In this document: positions 24,289 through 33,409 of the stretch, in pieces
How positions within the stretch are numbered: position 1 is the stretch's first letter
Layout of the letters: every line of letters begins with the position of its first letter
Source of the DNA: an uncultured Verrucomicrobiales bacterium
Lineage (GTDB): Bacteria; Verrucomicrobiota; Verrucomicrobiia; Verrucomicrobiales; Akkermansiaceae
Length of the DNA: 64,000 bases
Direction of reading: 5' to 3'
Assembly: GCA_937944055.1 (NCBI GenBank)
Contig: CALDZJ010000021.1
Coordinates: 1 to 64,000, forward strand
Notes under the pieces: generated by a model
What the model was told of the DNA's origin: nothing
Database searches by the model: none
Seen by the model: only the letters and a program-made list of their open reading frames with translations
Program-made: the position numbers and the translations under genes

Positions 24289-24571
24289 ATTTATTTCTGT
24301 TCTATCGTGTATTTTTTCAACTCTCTGGACCAGGAATCGCTAAATCGTAAAAAGACTTAGGATTTTAATCCCCTGCCCTGAGGTTACCTCATGTTTTGAA
24401 TTGAGACAACTTTTGTAAAGTTCAAATCCGAAAAATGAGCCGCGACGGCGGCAGGAGTTCTCGAAAGCACCTGCAGCCTAAGCCAATGCCGAGCGCCCCC
24501 TGCTTACGAAAAGGCAAAATAAACGATTGCGCCCCCCTCCAGTTCAAGGGACCTTTCGCCTCACAAAGATC

Positions 24572-25117
24572 ATGCACGAAGAAGTCAGCCTTAGCCGCGA
24601 AGTGGACGCGATTCAAATCCCCTCTGGAGACACCATCACGCTTCCGGCGGGGACTCCTGTTGTTATTACCCAAACCCTTGGTGGAACCTACACTGTGGCA
24701 ACCTCAGCCGGCTTGGCCCGCATCTCCTCAAAGGATACGGATGCGCTTGGCGTGGACCCTGAGGAGCAAAAAGAAAAACAAGCGGAAGAAAATCGCCTCA
24801 AGGATGCCTCACTAGAAGAGCAGGTCTGGCACCAGATGAAGCAGGTCTTTGACCCAGAAATCCCGGTCGATATCGTCAACCTCGGCCTCGTTTACGATTG
24901 TAAGCTCTCAGAGGTGGATGAAGGCACTGATGTCGATGTGAAGATGACTCTCACCGCTCCCGGTTGTGGAATGGGGCCGGTGATCGCGGCAGATGCCCAA
25001 GCCCGCATTATGTCGCTAAGCGAGATTAATGAGGCCCGAGTCGAACTTGTTTGGGATCCCCCTTGGAATCAGGAAATGATTTCTGAGGAAGGAAAGATGA
25101 AGTTGGGAATGATGTGA
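24572..25117 (+). CDS. sufT: SufT / MIP18-family iron-sulfur assembly protein
   Basis: 181 residues from ATG 24572 (chosen because MHEEVSLSREVDAIQIPSG begins the conserved N-terminal part). Residues 15-60 are the SufT-specific N-terminal domain (TLPAGTPVVITQTLGGTYTV). From ~90 to 175 is the MIP18/DUF59 domain with DPEIPVDIVNLGLVYD, the conserved Cys in MTLTAPGCGMG, and VWDPPWNQEMISEEGKMKLG. SufT acts as an auxiliary factor in Fe-S cluster maturation. No other suf genes are adjacent. It ends in TGA. Confidence 0.88.
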   Translation: MHEEVSLSREVDAIQIPSGDTITLPAGTPVVITQTLGGTYTVATSAGLARISSKDTDALGVDPEEQKEKQAEENRLKDASLEEQVWHQMKQVFDPEIPVDIVNLGLVYDCKLSEVDEGTDVDVKMTLTAPGCGMGPVIAADAQARIMSLSEINEARVELVWDPPWNQEMISEEGKMKLGMM

Positions 25118-25172
25118 TCCTCCCCCCGTCCTTCTCTTCACCTTCATTTCAGCTCTCCCCCTTTTACCTTTC

Positions 25173-26426
25173 TTAAGCCCCCTTTAAAAATTCCTCACAG
25201 AGGAGAATCATATCGAGAGCATAGCGCGCCTTCTCATCGGTAACCCGCCCGAGAAGCTCCCGCGCTGTGGAAGCAAGCGCTTGCAGGGCTTCAAGATGCC
25301 GCTCCTCGGATTGTCCCCATTTGGCAAATTGCGCAAAGAGGCAAGCCATCACAAAATCATCCGAGAGATCCTCCGCAGCCCGCGCTGAGGTGGCCAAGGG
25401 GAGATACCCCGCTGCCTCATCTTGCACCTCGAGATCGACCGATCCCACCTGCGCCTCCCCCGGACGCAACTCTAACTCATAAAGGAAAACCCGCTCCTCA
25501 CTGATCACTCCAGACTCCGGAGCAGTGGAATCCTTGTCCCATTCCTTATCCCACTCTGATTTCCCCACCCCTGATGCCCTCCCTTCTGACCCGAGAAGCG
25601 AGGCTGATATCACCCGCTCTGGATTCAGGTTCAGCAGCGTCTTAATGGTCGCTTCCTGACCATCACGAGGGCGCAGACTCAGTAAAAGAAGCTTCTTTTT
25701 CTCGCTCCAAGGGCAAGGTCCTAACTCGGCATGCACTGCTAGCTCCGCCACGACGAGGCGCGGCTCAGAAATGGAAGTCCCAGCATTGACCCAAGCGCCA
25801 ATTTTAAACCGACTCCGTTCCGGCAGCCCCCCCGTCTCGCTAAGAGCCCGCTCCACGAATGAAGCATCCAAGGACTCGACTTGATTCGGTAAAACCTGCG
25901 AATGCCCCGCTCCTGAGCTTGGGAGATTTTCTCCGTTAAGATCCCGGAGTTCATGAGCCTCGCTGGAATTTTCAAGCGCTGTCGAGTCTGAAGAATCACT
26001 CACCTGAGAGCTCCTCTCATCATCAGCGCTCACCGCCATCCCAGCCACCTCTCCCGCTCCGGAGAGAGCCGGACCATTCGTGCCAAGGCGGGAGAGACCT
26101 ACGAATCCCGCTACGACCACCGCGGCCACCCCAAGCAGCGCGACGATCGATTGCCGCCGTGATTTGCGCCGATACTCTAAGACCAGAACCGCGGCATCAG
26201 GTCTCCGACCTGCTTTAAAAATTTCCTCCGTCCGTGCTTCGCCCAGCGTATGCTCCTCCTCTTTCAGAGTCTCAGAGATAAAGCTCGCGAAGGCAGAAAT
26301 CGCGGCCCCTTCCCGAGCGAGGGACTCATCTTTCAAAAGAGCAGCCTCGACCTCCGCACGGGAAGATTCCGCAAGTTCGCCGAGCGCGTAAGCCGTCAAG
26401 ATAGGATCTTCAGGACTGATTTTCAT
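25173..26426 (-). CDS. Membrane anti-sigma-like protein related to YfbK but without the VWA domain
   Basis: 417 residues. DPILTAYALGELAESSRAEVEAAL (residues 7-30) resembles the zinc-less anti-sigma N-terminus of planctomycete and verrucomicrobial membrane proteins, followed by one membrane helix at ~93-112. The C-terminal half looks like the tail of YfbK/VWA proteins: AELGPCPWSEKKKLLLLSLRP (~233) resembles the family's APCPWN-H-L block, LNPERVISASLLG the 'NPxxVxxYRLIGY' block, and DDFVMACLFAQFAKWGQSE the last block. The VWA domain that normally lies between is absent. It starts 6 bases after the ECF sigma gene, so it is likely its anti-sigma factor. Confidence 0.7.
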   Translation of the reverse strand: MKISPEDPILTAYALGELAESSRAEVEAALLKDESLAREGAAISAFASFISETLKEEEHTLGEARTEEIFKAGRRPDAAVLVLEYRRKSRRQSIVALLGVAAVVVAGFVGLSRLGTNGPALSGAGEVAGMAVSADDERSSQVSDSSDSTALENSSEAHELRDLNGENLPSSGAGHSQVLPNQVESLDASFVERALSETGGLPERSRFKIGAWVNAGTSISEPRLVVAELAVHAELGPCPWSEKKKLLLLSLRPRDGQEATIKTLLNLNPERVISASLLGSEGRASGVGKSEWDKEWDKDSTAPESGVISEERVFLYELELRPGEAQVGSVDLEVQDEAAGYLPLATSARAAEDLSDDFVMACLFAQFAKWGQSEERHLEALQALASTARELLGRVTDEKARYALDMILLCEEFLKGA

Positions 26427-26432
26427 AAAATT

Positions 26433-26987
26433 TTAGGCAGTTTGGGGGGTGATATTTTGGATCAAGTCATCCGGCAAAAAGCCGCGCAGACGCTTCAGGC
26501 CCGTATGCAAAAGGAATCCCACGTTCCCTGAACTCAGTTCCGTAATTTTGCTGATCTCCTCGTAACTCAGGCCTTGCACAAATTTTAAGAGAATGACCTC
26601 TCGCTGATTCTCGGACAAGCGGGCCAAGGCCTCGTGAACTTGACTCACCCTTTCTTCTAGATCCACCCGCTCCGAGGGCGTCCTCCGAAGGGAAGGAACG
26701 CGCGCCATCTGCTCCTCTTCCAGTCCCACGATCCTCTTCTCCTTACGAATCACATCCAACGCGCGATTCCGGCACACCGTAAAAAGCCAAGCCTTTAAAC
26801 CATCCTTCACCTTCTCAATATCCTGCTGATAAAGCCGGATAAAGGTGTCTTGAACGACATCGCGAGCCCGCTCCACATCATGCAAAAAAGTGGTGGCATA
26901 ACCAATCAAGGGCGACTCGTAATCGGCGAGCGCCTTTTTGATAAAGTCTTCCCTGCTTGTGACCATGTCCTTTTCCCCTTTCGCCAT
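26433..26987 (-). CDS. ECF-type RNA polymerase sigma factor
   Basis: 184 residues. Region 2 is at ~25-90 (YATTFLHDVERARDVVQDTFIRLYQ and AWLFTVCRNRALDVIRKEKR) and region 4 at ~118-170 (LSENQREVILLKFVQGLSYEEISKITELSSGNVGFLLHTGLKRLR). Start at 26987 or at the Met 7 codons later. It is translated just ahead of the membrane anti-sigma-like protein. The pair lies divergent from the LysM gene, with 200 bases of AT-rich sequence between, so cell-envelope stress control is plausible but not shown. Confidence 0.92.
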   Translation of the reverse strand: MAKGEKDMVTSREDFIKKALADYESPLIGYATTFLHDVERARDVVQDTFIRLYQQDIEKVKDGLKAWLFTVCRNRALDVIRKEKRIVGLEEEQMARVPSLRRTPSERVDLEERVSQVHEALARLSENQREVILLKFVQGLSYEEISKITELSSGNVGFLLHTGLKRLRGFLPDDLIQNITPQTA

Positions 26988-27149
26988 TTAGGTGAGTTGT
27001 AACCTAGAAACGCAATCACCACCACGTCTCTTAGGTTTTTTTCAAGAATCAGCGCCGCGCTCAGATCAGGAGAATTCCTTGTGAAATCAACAAATGTACA
27101 AACTTTTTAAACTTTCTCTAAAAAGTTTTTAAATTTCCTCAAAAAATAG

Positions 27150-27178
27150 TTGACCATTCTTAACAATCAACCTTACTT
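27150..27178 (+). promoter_or_regulatory. Candidate promoter of the LysM gene
   Basis: TTGACC (27150-27155), 17 bases, TTACTT (27173-27178). Transcription would start about 5 bases before the ATG at 27190, giving an almost leaderless mRNA. Just upstream (about 27098-27134) is an AT-rich inverted repeat built from AAACTTT and AAAGTTT. Confidence 0.4.
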
Positions 27179-27189
27179 TCATTCCAGTT

Positions 27190-28029
27190 ATGAAAGCTCT
27201 CTCCCTAACGACCAGCCTTCTCGCCGCCCTTTCGCTCTCTGCCTTCGCTGGCAGTTATACCGTCAAGTCGGGCGATACCCTCCACTCGATCTCCCGGAAG
27301 CATAAGGTCTCGGTTTCCAAGATCATGTCGATGAACAAGATCTCTGACCCTACCAAGCTTCGCATTGGTCAAACTATCACCGTCTCCGGCTCCTCCTCAA
27401 AAGCGAAAAGAGCACCCAAGAAGACCGGTAATTATAAAGTATCTAGAGGCGATACCTTCTACTCGATTGCCCGCCGCCACGGAATCTCCGTTTCTAAGCT
27501 CAAGGCGCTCAATCCCCGTGTGAACTCGAACCGCATCTCACCCGGCCAAACCCTTGCCGTCTCTGGCACTCCTAAAAAAATCGCCAAGAAGCCTGCGAAA
27601 AATCCCGTCACACAGACAATCGCCAAGATCAGCACCCCTAAGAAGCCGCTTGAGCGCGAAATCGAGAACCCAGTTTCTATCAAATTTTCAACTGCACCCT
27701 CCCTTGCAACGAAAGTAACAGACCCGGCTCCTGAAAAGGAGACCGTGGCTGTTGTTGCGAGTGAGAGCACTCCAATCTCCACGCCTCCTGCCCCACCTGT
27801 GGTTGAAGACGTCATGATTGATCCGCCCATTCTCGAGCAGCCCGTCCCGACCACTCTCCCCACCTCTCCCACTACGATTACCTCAGTGATTCTTACAGAG
27901 GAGACCACCTTCGAGGAGTTCGCTAGTAAGTATGGTACCGACACCGCCCAGCTCAATGCGCTGAACGGCTGGAACCTACCGAAAGCAACCGTTCTTGCCC
28001 GTGGATCCGAGATCTACGTGCCTCAGTAA
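27190..28029 (+). CDS. Exported LysM-repeat protein
   Basis: 279 residues with a signal peptide (1-20, LLAALSLSAFAG). Two clear LysM peptidoglycan-binding domains: residues ~22-66 (YTVKSGDTLHSISRKHKVS) and ~82-125 (YKVSRGDTFYSIARRHGIS). A Lys/Pro/Thr/Val-rich linker (130-230) follows, and then a third, weaker LysM-like unit at the C-terminus (FEEFASKYGTDTAQLNALNGW, ~235-279). There is no catalytic domain, so it is a binding or scaffold protein on the cell wall. Divergent from the ECF sigma gene. Confidence 0.85.
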   Translation: MKALSLTTSLLAALSLSAFAGSYTVKSGDTLHSISRKHKVSVSKIMSMNKISDPTKLRIGQTITVSGSSSKAKRAPKKTGNYKVSRGDTFYSIARRHGISVSKLKALNPRVNSNRISPGQTLAVSGTPKKIAKKPAKNPVTQTIAKISTPKKPLEREIENPVSIKFSTAPSLATKVTDPAPEKETVAVVASESTPISTPPAPPVVEDVMIDPPILEQPVPTTLPTSPTTITSVILTEETTFEEFASKYGTDTAQLNALNGWNLPKATVLARGSEIYVPQ

Positions 28030-28076
28030 GAGATTATTCATAACAAAAAGTACCTCTCTGAGGCAAGGCAGAGCGA

Positions 28077-28108
28077 TACCCGGTGGCTTCCTAGGAAGTC
28101 ACCGGGTA
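28077..28108. repeat. 32-bp near-perfect palindrome between the LysM gene and carA
   Basis: TACCCGGTG-G-CTTCC-TA-GGAAG-T-CACCGGGTA: two 15-base arms around TA, with one G/T position that is a G-U pair in RNA. No T run follows on either strand within a few bases, so it is not a canonical rho-independent terminator. It may still stop transcription, protect the 3' end of the LysM mRNA, or bind a dimeric regulator upstream of carA. Confidence 0.75.
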
Positions 28109-28179
28109 TTCACGTCTAGGGCGATCTTTAAAAAGAAGCTCTTGCACCCAGTCTCCCTCTACCCTCTAATCCGCCCGCC

Positions 28180-29322
28180 TTGAAGAACGCCATTCTTGCT
28201 CTTGAAGACGGCCGCACCTTTCGCGGACGTGCCTTTGGTCATTCCGGAACTACTGCCGGAGAAATTTGCTTCAATACCTCCATGACGGGGTATCAGGAGA
28301 TTATTACCGATCCCTCCTATCGAGGGCAAATTGTCACCATGACCTATCCGCTCCAAGGAAACTACGGAGTGAATCCTGATGATGCAGAATCCGCCTCACC
28401 CCACGTGCGGGGATTCGTCATTGGTGAGCTTTGTGAGATTCCCTCCTCCTGGCGTTCCCAACAAACACTCGCCGAATACTTTGCAGAGCATAAAATCATT
28501 GGCATCGAGGAAATAGATACCCGCGCCCTCACCAAGCATCTTCGCGATAAAGGGGCGATGCGCGCCGTCATCTCCACCGAGCTTTCTGAAGAAGAAGCGA
28601 TCCAAGCAGCCAAAGACGCACCCTCAATGGAGGGCAGTGACTTTGTCAAAGAAGTCTCAACCGAGAAAAATTACCTCTGGGAGGGTGAATCCCGCCTCTG
28701 GACGATCCCCAGCGTCACCACCAATCAAGTCGGAAACTACATCGAGCTTCCTCCCGTCAAATACCGCATCGTGGCATATGACTTCGGCATCAAATGGAAC
28801 ATCCTGCGCTCCCTCCGCCAATCCGGCTTCGAGGTGCACGTGGTCAATTCCCAGACTCCCGCCAGCGAGGTCTTGGCAATGAAACCCGATGGAGTCTTTC
28901 TCTCCAACGGCCCAGGCGATCCTGCCGCCCTCACCTACATCCATGAGGAGGTCAAGCAGCTCATCGGAAAGGTCCCGCTCTTCGGAATCTGCCTCGGCCA
29001 TCAAATTCTCACTCACTGCTTCGGTGGTAGCACCTATAAGCTCAAATTTGGGCACCGGGGCGGGAATCACCCCGTTAAGGACCTCCGCTCTGGCAAGGTC
29101 GCGATCACGGCACAAAACCACGGCTTCGCCACCGATGACTCATCCCTCCCAGATGACATCGAGGTCACCCACGTGAACCTCAATGACCAAACAGTGGAAG
29201 GCATGAGAAGTAAGAAAGACCCCGTATTTTCAGTCCAACATCACCCCGAGGCCGCCCCAGGGCCCAACGATGATAAAGGATTTTTTGACGAGTTCATCGC
29301 CCTCATCGAGTCCGCCAAGTAA
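28180..29322 (+). CDS. carA: Carbamoyl-phosphate synthase small subunit
   Basis: 380 residues from a TTG start (KNAILALEDGRTFRGRAFG follows as in the family). The N-terminal CPSase domain has ICFNTSMTGYQEIITDPSY; the C-terminal class I glutamine amidotransferase has FLSNGPGDPAAL, the nucleophile Cys in LFGICLGHQIL (~262) and the His/Glu of VQHHPEAAPGP (~345). It supplies ammonia to the large subunit CarB for pyrimidine and arginine synthesis; carB is not in the window. Begins a long + strand run with purA, uppS and upp. Confidence 0.97.
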   Translation: MKNAILALEDGRTFRGRAFGHSGTTAGEICFNTSMTGYQEIITDPSYRGQIVTMTYPLQGNYGVNPDDAESASPHVRGFVIGELCEIPSSWRSQQTLAEYFAEHKIIGIEEIDTRALTKHLRDKGAMRAVISTELSEEEAIQAAKDAPSMEGSDFVKEVSTEKNYLWEGESRLWTIPSVTTNQVGNYIELPPVKYRIVAYDFGIKWNILRSLRQSGFEVHVVNSQTPASEVLAMKPDGVFLSNGPGDPAALTYIHEEVKQLIGKVPLFGICLGHQILTHCFGGSTYKLKFGHRGGNHPVKDLRSGKVAITAQNHGFATDDSSLPDDIEVTHVNLNDQTVEGMRSKKDPVFSVQHHPEAAPGPNDDKGFFDEFIALIESAK

Positions 29323-29347
29323 CTCCTCCCTCTCTCTATTTTTTTAA

Positions 29348-30613
<1,266 letters not shown>

Positions 30614-30619
30614 CTCCTC

Positions 30620-31327
30620 ATGAGCGACTCAGCCATCCCACGTCACGTTGCCATCATCATGGATGGAAATGGCCGCTGGGCACAGGCACGCGGACTCCCT
30701 CGCAAGGCCGGCCACCGTGCCGGGGCGGAATCAGTCCGCGAGGCCGTGGATGCCTGCCTCGACCTTGGCATCCCCTTCATCACCCTCTACGCCTTTTCAT
30801 CCGAAAACTGGAGCCGACCAGAAAAGGAAGTCGCAGCCCTCATGAAGCTCCTTGAGCAATTCCTCAAAACAAAGGGGAAAGAATTCATGCAAAAAAACGT
30901 CCGCCTGCGCACCATCGGGCAGATCGAGCGTCTCCCCGCTTCCTGCCGCGCCCAGATCGCTCAGGTAGAACAAGACACCGCTCAGAACACCGCCCTCACC
31001 GTCATCCTCGCCCTCTCCTACGGAAGTCGCGAAGAAATCACAGCCTCGACGCGCCGCATTGCTGAAAAGATCAGCACCGGCGAACTCTCCCCAGAGGAAA
31101 TTTCCAAAGAAACCCTCGCTCAACACCTCGATACTGCCGAGTTCCCAGATCCCGATCTCCTCATCCGCACCTCTGGTGAGTTCCGCCTCTCCAACTTCCT
31201 CCTCTGGCAGCTGAGTTATGCCGAATTTTTCGTTAGCGAAAAAAATTGGCCCGACTTCAATAAAGGCGATTTTCACGAAGCCGTCGCCGATTATTCTCGC
31301 AGACATCGCCGCTTCGGAGGACTCTAA
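30620..31327 (+). CDS. uppS: Isoprenyl transferase (undecaprenyl diphosphate synthase)
   Basis: 235 residues. Adds isopentenyl units in cis to make the C55 carrier used for peptidoglycan. Family blocks are intact: HVAIIMDGNGRWAQARGL (catalytic Asp in MDGNGRWA), GHRAGAESVREAV, LYAFSSENWSRP, and the C-terminal DPDLLIRTSGEFRLSNFLLWQLSYAEFFV. Together with dxr and ispH elsewhere in the window it covers parts of the MEP-to-undecaprenyl route, and cdsA lies beside dxr as in many bacteria, whereas uppS has moved away from that cluster. Confidence 0.97.
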   Translation: MSDSAIPRHVAIIMDGNGRWAQARGLPRKAGHRAGAESVREAVDACLDLGIPFITLYAFSSENWSRPEKEVAALMKLLEQFLKTKGKEFMQKNVRLRTIGQIERLPASCRAQIAQVEQDTAQNTALTVILALSYGSREEITASTRRIAEKISTGELSPEEISKETLAQHLDTAEFPDPDLLIRTSGEFRLSNFLLWQLSYAEFFVSEKNWPDFNKGDFHEAVADYSRRHRRFGGL

Positions 31328-31349
31328 GAGCCATCACCCACAGTGAACC

Positions 31350-32741
31350 GTGAGCCCACAACCGGAACATCAACTTCTCCTCGTCGATCAAGACCTAGAT
31401 TATCTTGAGTGGGCTACCAAACACCTCGCCGCCGACGGCTTAAAAATCCTCCGCTGCGATAGCGCTGACAAGGCAGCCCAAGTCATCAAAAAGACCCCGA
31501 TCGATGTCGTGATCTGCGATCTTAAGCTCAGCCCCTTCGATGGAGTCGAGCTCCTCCACCGCACCAGAGCGAGCTCGCCGGAGACCCTGACCATCCTCAC
31601 CGCCGTCTCCCCCACCACGAGCCAGATCATCGAAGCCACCCAAAAAGGGGCGCTCGATGTCCTGCGCAAGGAGTCCCTAGCCTTCGAGCTGCGCCAAGTC
31701 GTAGAAGCCGCCCTCCAATCGATCGATCAGCGCCGCAGCATGGGCCCATCCCCAAATGAGCAGCCTGGGCTGATTGCCAAGACCACCATCGTAGGAGTCT
31801 CCCGCCCCCTGCAAGACGTCATGAAAATTGTCGGCCGCGTCGCCCAATCAGATGCGCCCGTCCTCATCACGGGAGAAAGCGGAACCGGGAAGGAATTGAT
31901 CGCCCGCTCAGTTCACGATTACAGCCCAAGGCGCAAAAAGGAAATGCTCGTCATCAACTGCGGAGCGATCCCCGAAAGCCTCTTAGAGTCCGAACTCTTC
32001 GGCCACGAAAAAGGCTCCTTCACCGGAGCCATCGCACGCCGCACCGGGCGCTTTGAAGATAGCGATCACAGCACCCTCTTCCTCGATGAAATTGGCGACC
32101 TCCCGCCCAGCGTCCAGGTCAAGCTGCTCCGCGTCTTGCAAGACGGCAGCTTTTCCCGCGTCGGAAGTAATGACATTATTAAAACCGATGTCCGCATTGT
32201 CACCGCCACGAATAAGGACCTCGCCCAAGAAGTGAGCGAAGGGCGCTTCCGCGAAGACCTTTACTACCGCCTCAACGTCGTCGAGATTGAGATTCCTCCA
32301 CTGCGCGAGCGCCAAGAAGACATCGCCATTCTCGCCGAGTTCTTTCTCGATCGCATTGCCCGCCGTAATGGCACAACCCGTATGCGACTCACCGGAGAAG
32401 CGATCGAGCACCTCCAAAACCACCGCTGGCCCGGCAATGTGCGGGAACTTGAAAACACGATGGCTCGCGCCTCAGCCCTTGCTCTAAACGATATCCTAAT
32501 GCCCGAGGATATCCCGATCGGCCGCGGTCCAGCCACCCTCCTTGGCTCATTGAATGACTCCCTTGCCCTGATTCTCCAAGCCTCAGAAGATGACGAGCGA
32601 GACTGCCTCTCCTTCGCCCGCGATGAACTCATCCGCATCGCCCTAGAGCGAAGCCAAAATGACCCTAAGGCCGCCGCCAACTCCCTCGGCATCACCCCCA
32701 GCCAGCTTAAAAAATGGCTCCCCACTGAAAGCGATGCCTGA
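31350..32741 (+). CDS. Orphan NtrC-type sigma-54 response regulator
   Basis: 463 residues from GTG. Receiver domain (8-125) with the acidic pair in LLLVDQDLDY, phospho-acceptor Asp in VVICDLKLSPFDG, Thr in TILTAVS and Lys in DVLRKES. The AAA+ domain (~145-385) has Walker A GESGTGKE, the sigma-54 loop as GSFTGA, and Walker B TLFLDEIGDL. The Fis-type helix-turn-helix at the end is NDPKAAANSLGITPSQLKKWL. No histidine kinase is nearby. It lies between uppS (23 bases) and upp (8-base overlap), so it may be made constitutively with housekeeping enzymes. Confidence 0.92.
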   Translation: MSPQPEHQLLLVDQDLDYLEWATKHLAADGLKILRCDSADKAAQVIKKTPIDVVICDLKLSPFDGVELLHRTRASSPETLTILTAVSPTTSQIIEATQKGALDVLRKESLAFELRQVVEAALQSIDQRRSMGPSPNEQPGLIAKTTIVGVSRPLQDVMKIVGRVAQSDAPVLITGESGTGKELIARSVHDYSPRRKKEMLVINCGAIPESLLESELFGHEKGSFTGAIARRTGRFEDSDHSTLFLDEIGDLPPSVQVKLLRVLQDGSFSRVGSNDIIKTDVRIVTATNKDLAQEVSEGRFREDLYYRLNVVEIEIPPLRERQEDIAILAEFFLDRIARRNGTTRMRLTGEAIEHLQNHRWPGNVRELENTMARASALALNDILMPEDIPIGRGPATLLGSLNDSLALILQASEDDERDCLSFARDELIRIALERSQNDPKAAANSLGITPSQLKKWLPTESDA

Positions 32742-33351
32742 TCTAAAACACCACCCCGTCGTCGCTGACCGCCTTGCGAAATTACGCGCGCTTGACTGCC
32801 CCTCGCACGAGTTCCGCCGCCACGTCGCAGACATCGCGCGCCTTCTCGTCCTTCCCGCCACCGCCACGCTCGAAACCGAGGCCGTCCCTGTCACCACCCC
32901 GCTCACCCAGATGACGGGACAGAAAATCGCGCGCCCCATCGTTCTCGTCCCCATCCTCCGTGCCGGTCTTGGCATGAGCGACGCCTTCCACCAACTCCTG
33001 CCTGAAGCCTCCCTCTCCCACTACGGAGTCGCGCGAAATGAAAAAACCCTCGAACCAGAAGTCTATTTTGAAAAATTCCCCAGCGATTTTGGCGAGGCAG
33101 AAGTGATCGTCCTGGACCCCATGCTCGCCACAGGAGGCAGTGCCGCAGCCGCACTACGTGGGCTAAAGAAAAGCGGAGCAAGGCACCTCCACTTCGTCTG
33201 CCTCGTCGCCAGCCCAGAAGGGATCCACTGCCTCAAAGACCAGCACCCAGAAGTCCCCGTCACCTGCGCCGCAATTGACGAAGGACTGAATGAAAACGGC
33301 TACATCGTCCCCGGCCTCGGCGATGCTGGAGACCGGATCTTCGGCACCTGA
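32734..33351 (+). CDS. upp: Uracil phosphoribosyltransferase
   Basis: 205 residues from ATG 32734, whose first 8 bases (ATGCCTGA) overlap the end of the regulator gene. It salvages uracil to UMP with PRPP. Family blocks: VPILRAGLGMSDAF (residues ~70-83), the PRPP loop VIVLDPMLATGGSAAAAL (~125-142), and the uracil-binding C-terminus DEGLNENGYIVPGLGDAGDRIFGT. Length matches the family (about 208). It ends in TGA. Confidence 0.96.
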   Translation: MPDLKHHPVVADRLAKLRALDCPSHEFRRHVADIARLLVLPATATLETEAVPVTTPLTQMTGQKIARPIVLVPILRAGLGMSDAFHQLLPEASLSHYGVARNEKTLEPEVYFEKFPSDFGEAEVIVLDPMLATGGSAAAALRGLKKSGARHLHFVCLVASPEGIHCLKDQHPEVPVTCAAIDEGLNENGYIVPGLGDAGDRIFGT

Positions 33352-33409
33352 GCACTCTGAAACCTTTTATAAGGTAGCGAAATTTCACAACTCAGATTAT
33401 CTTCTCACC

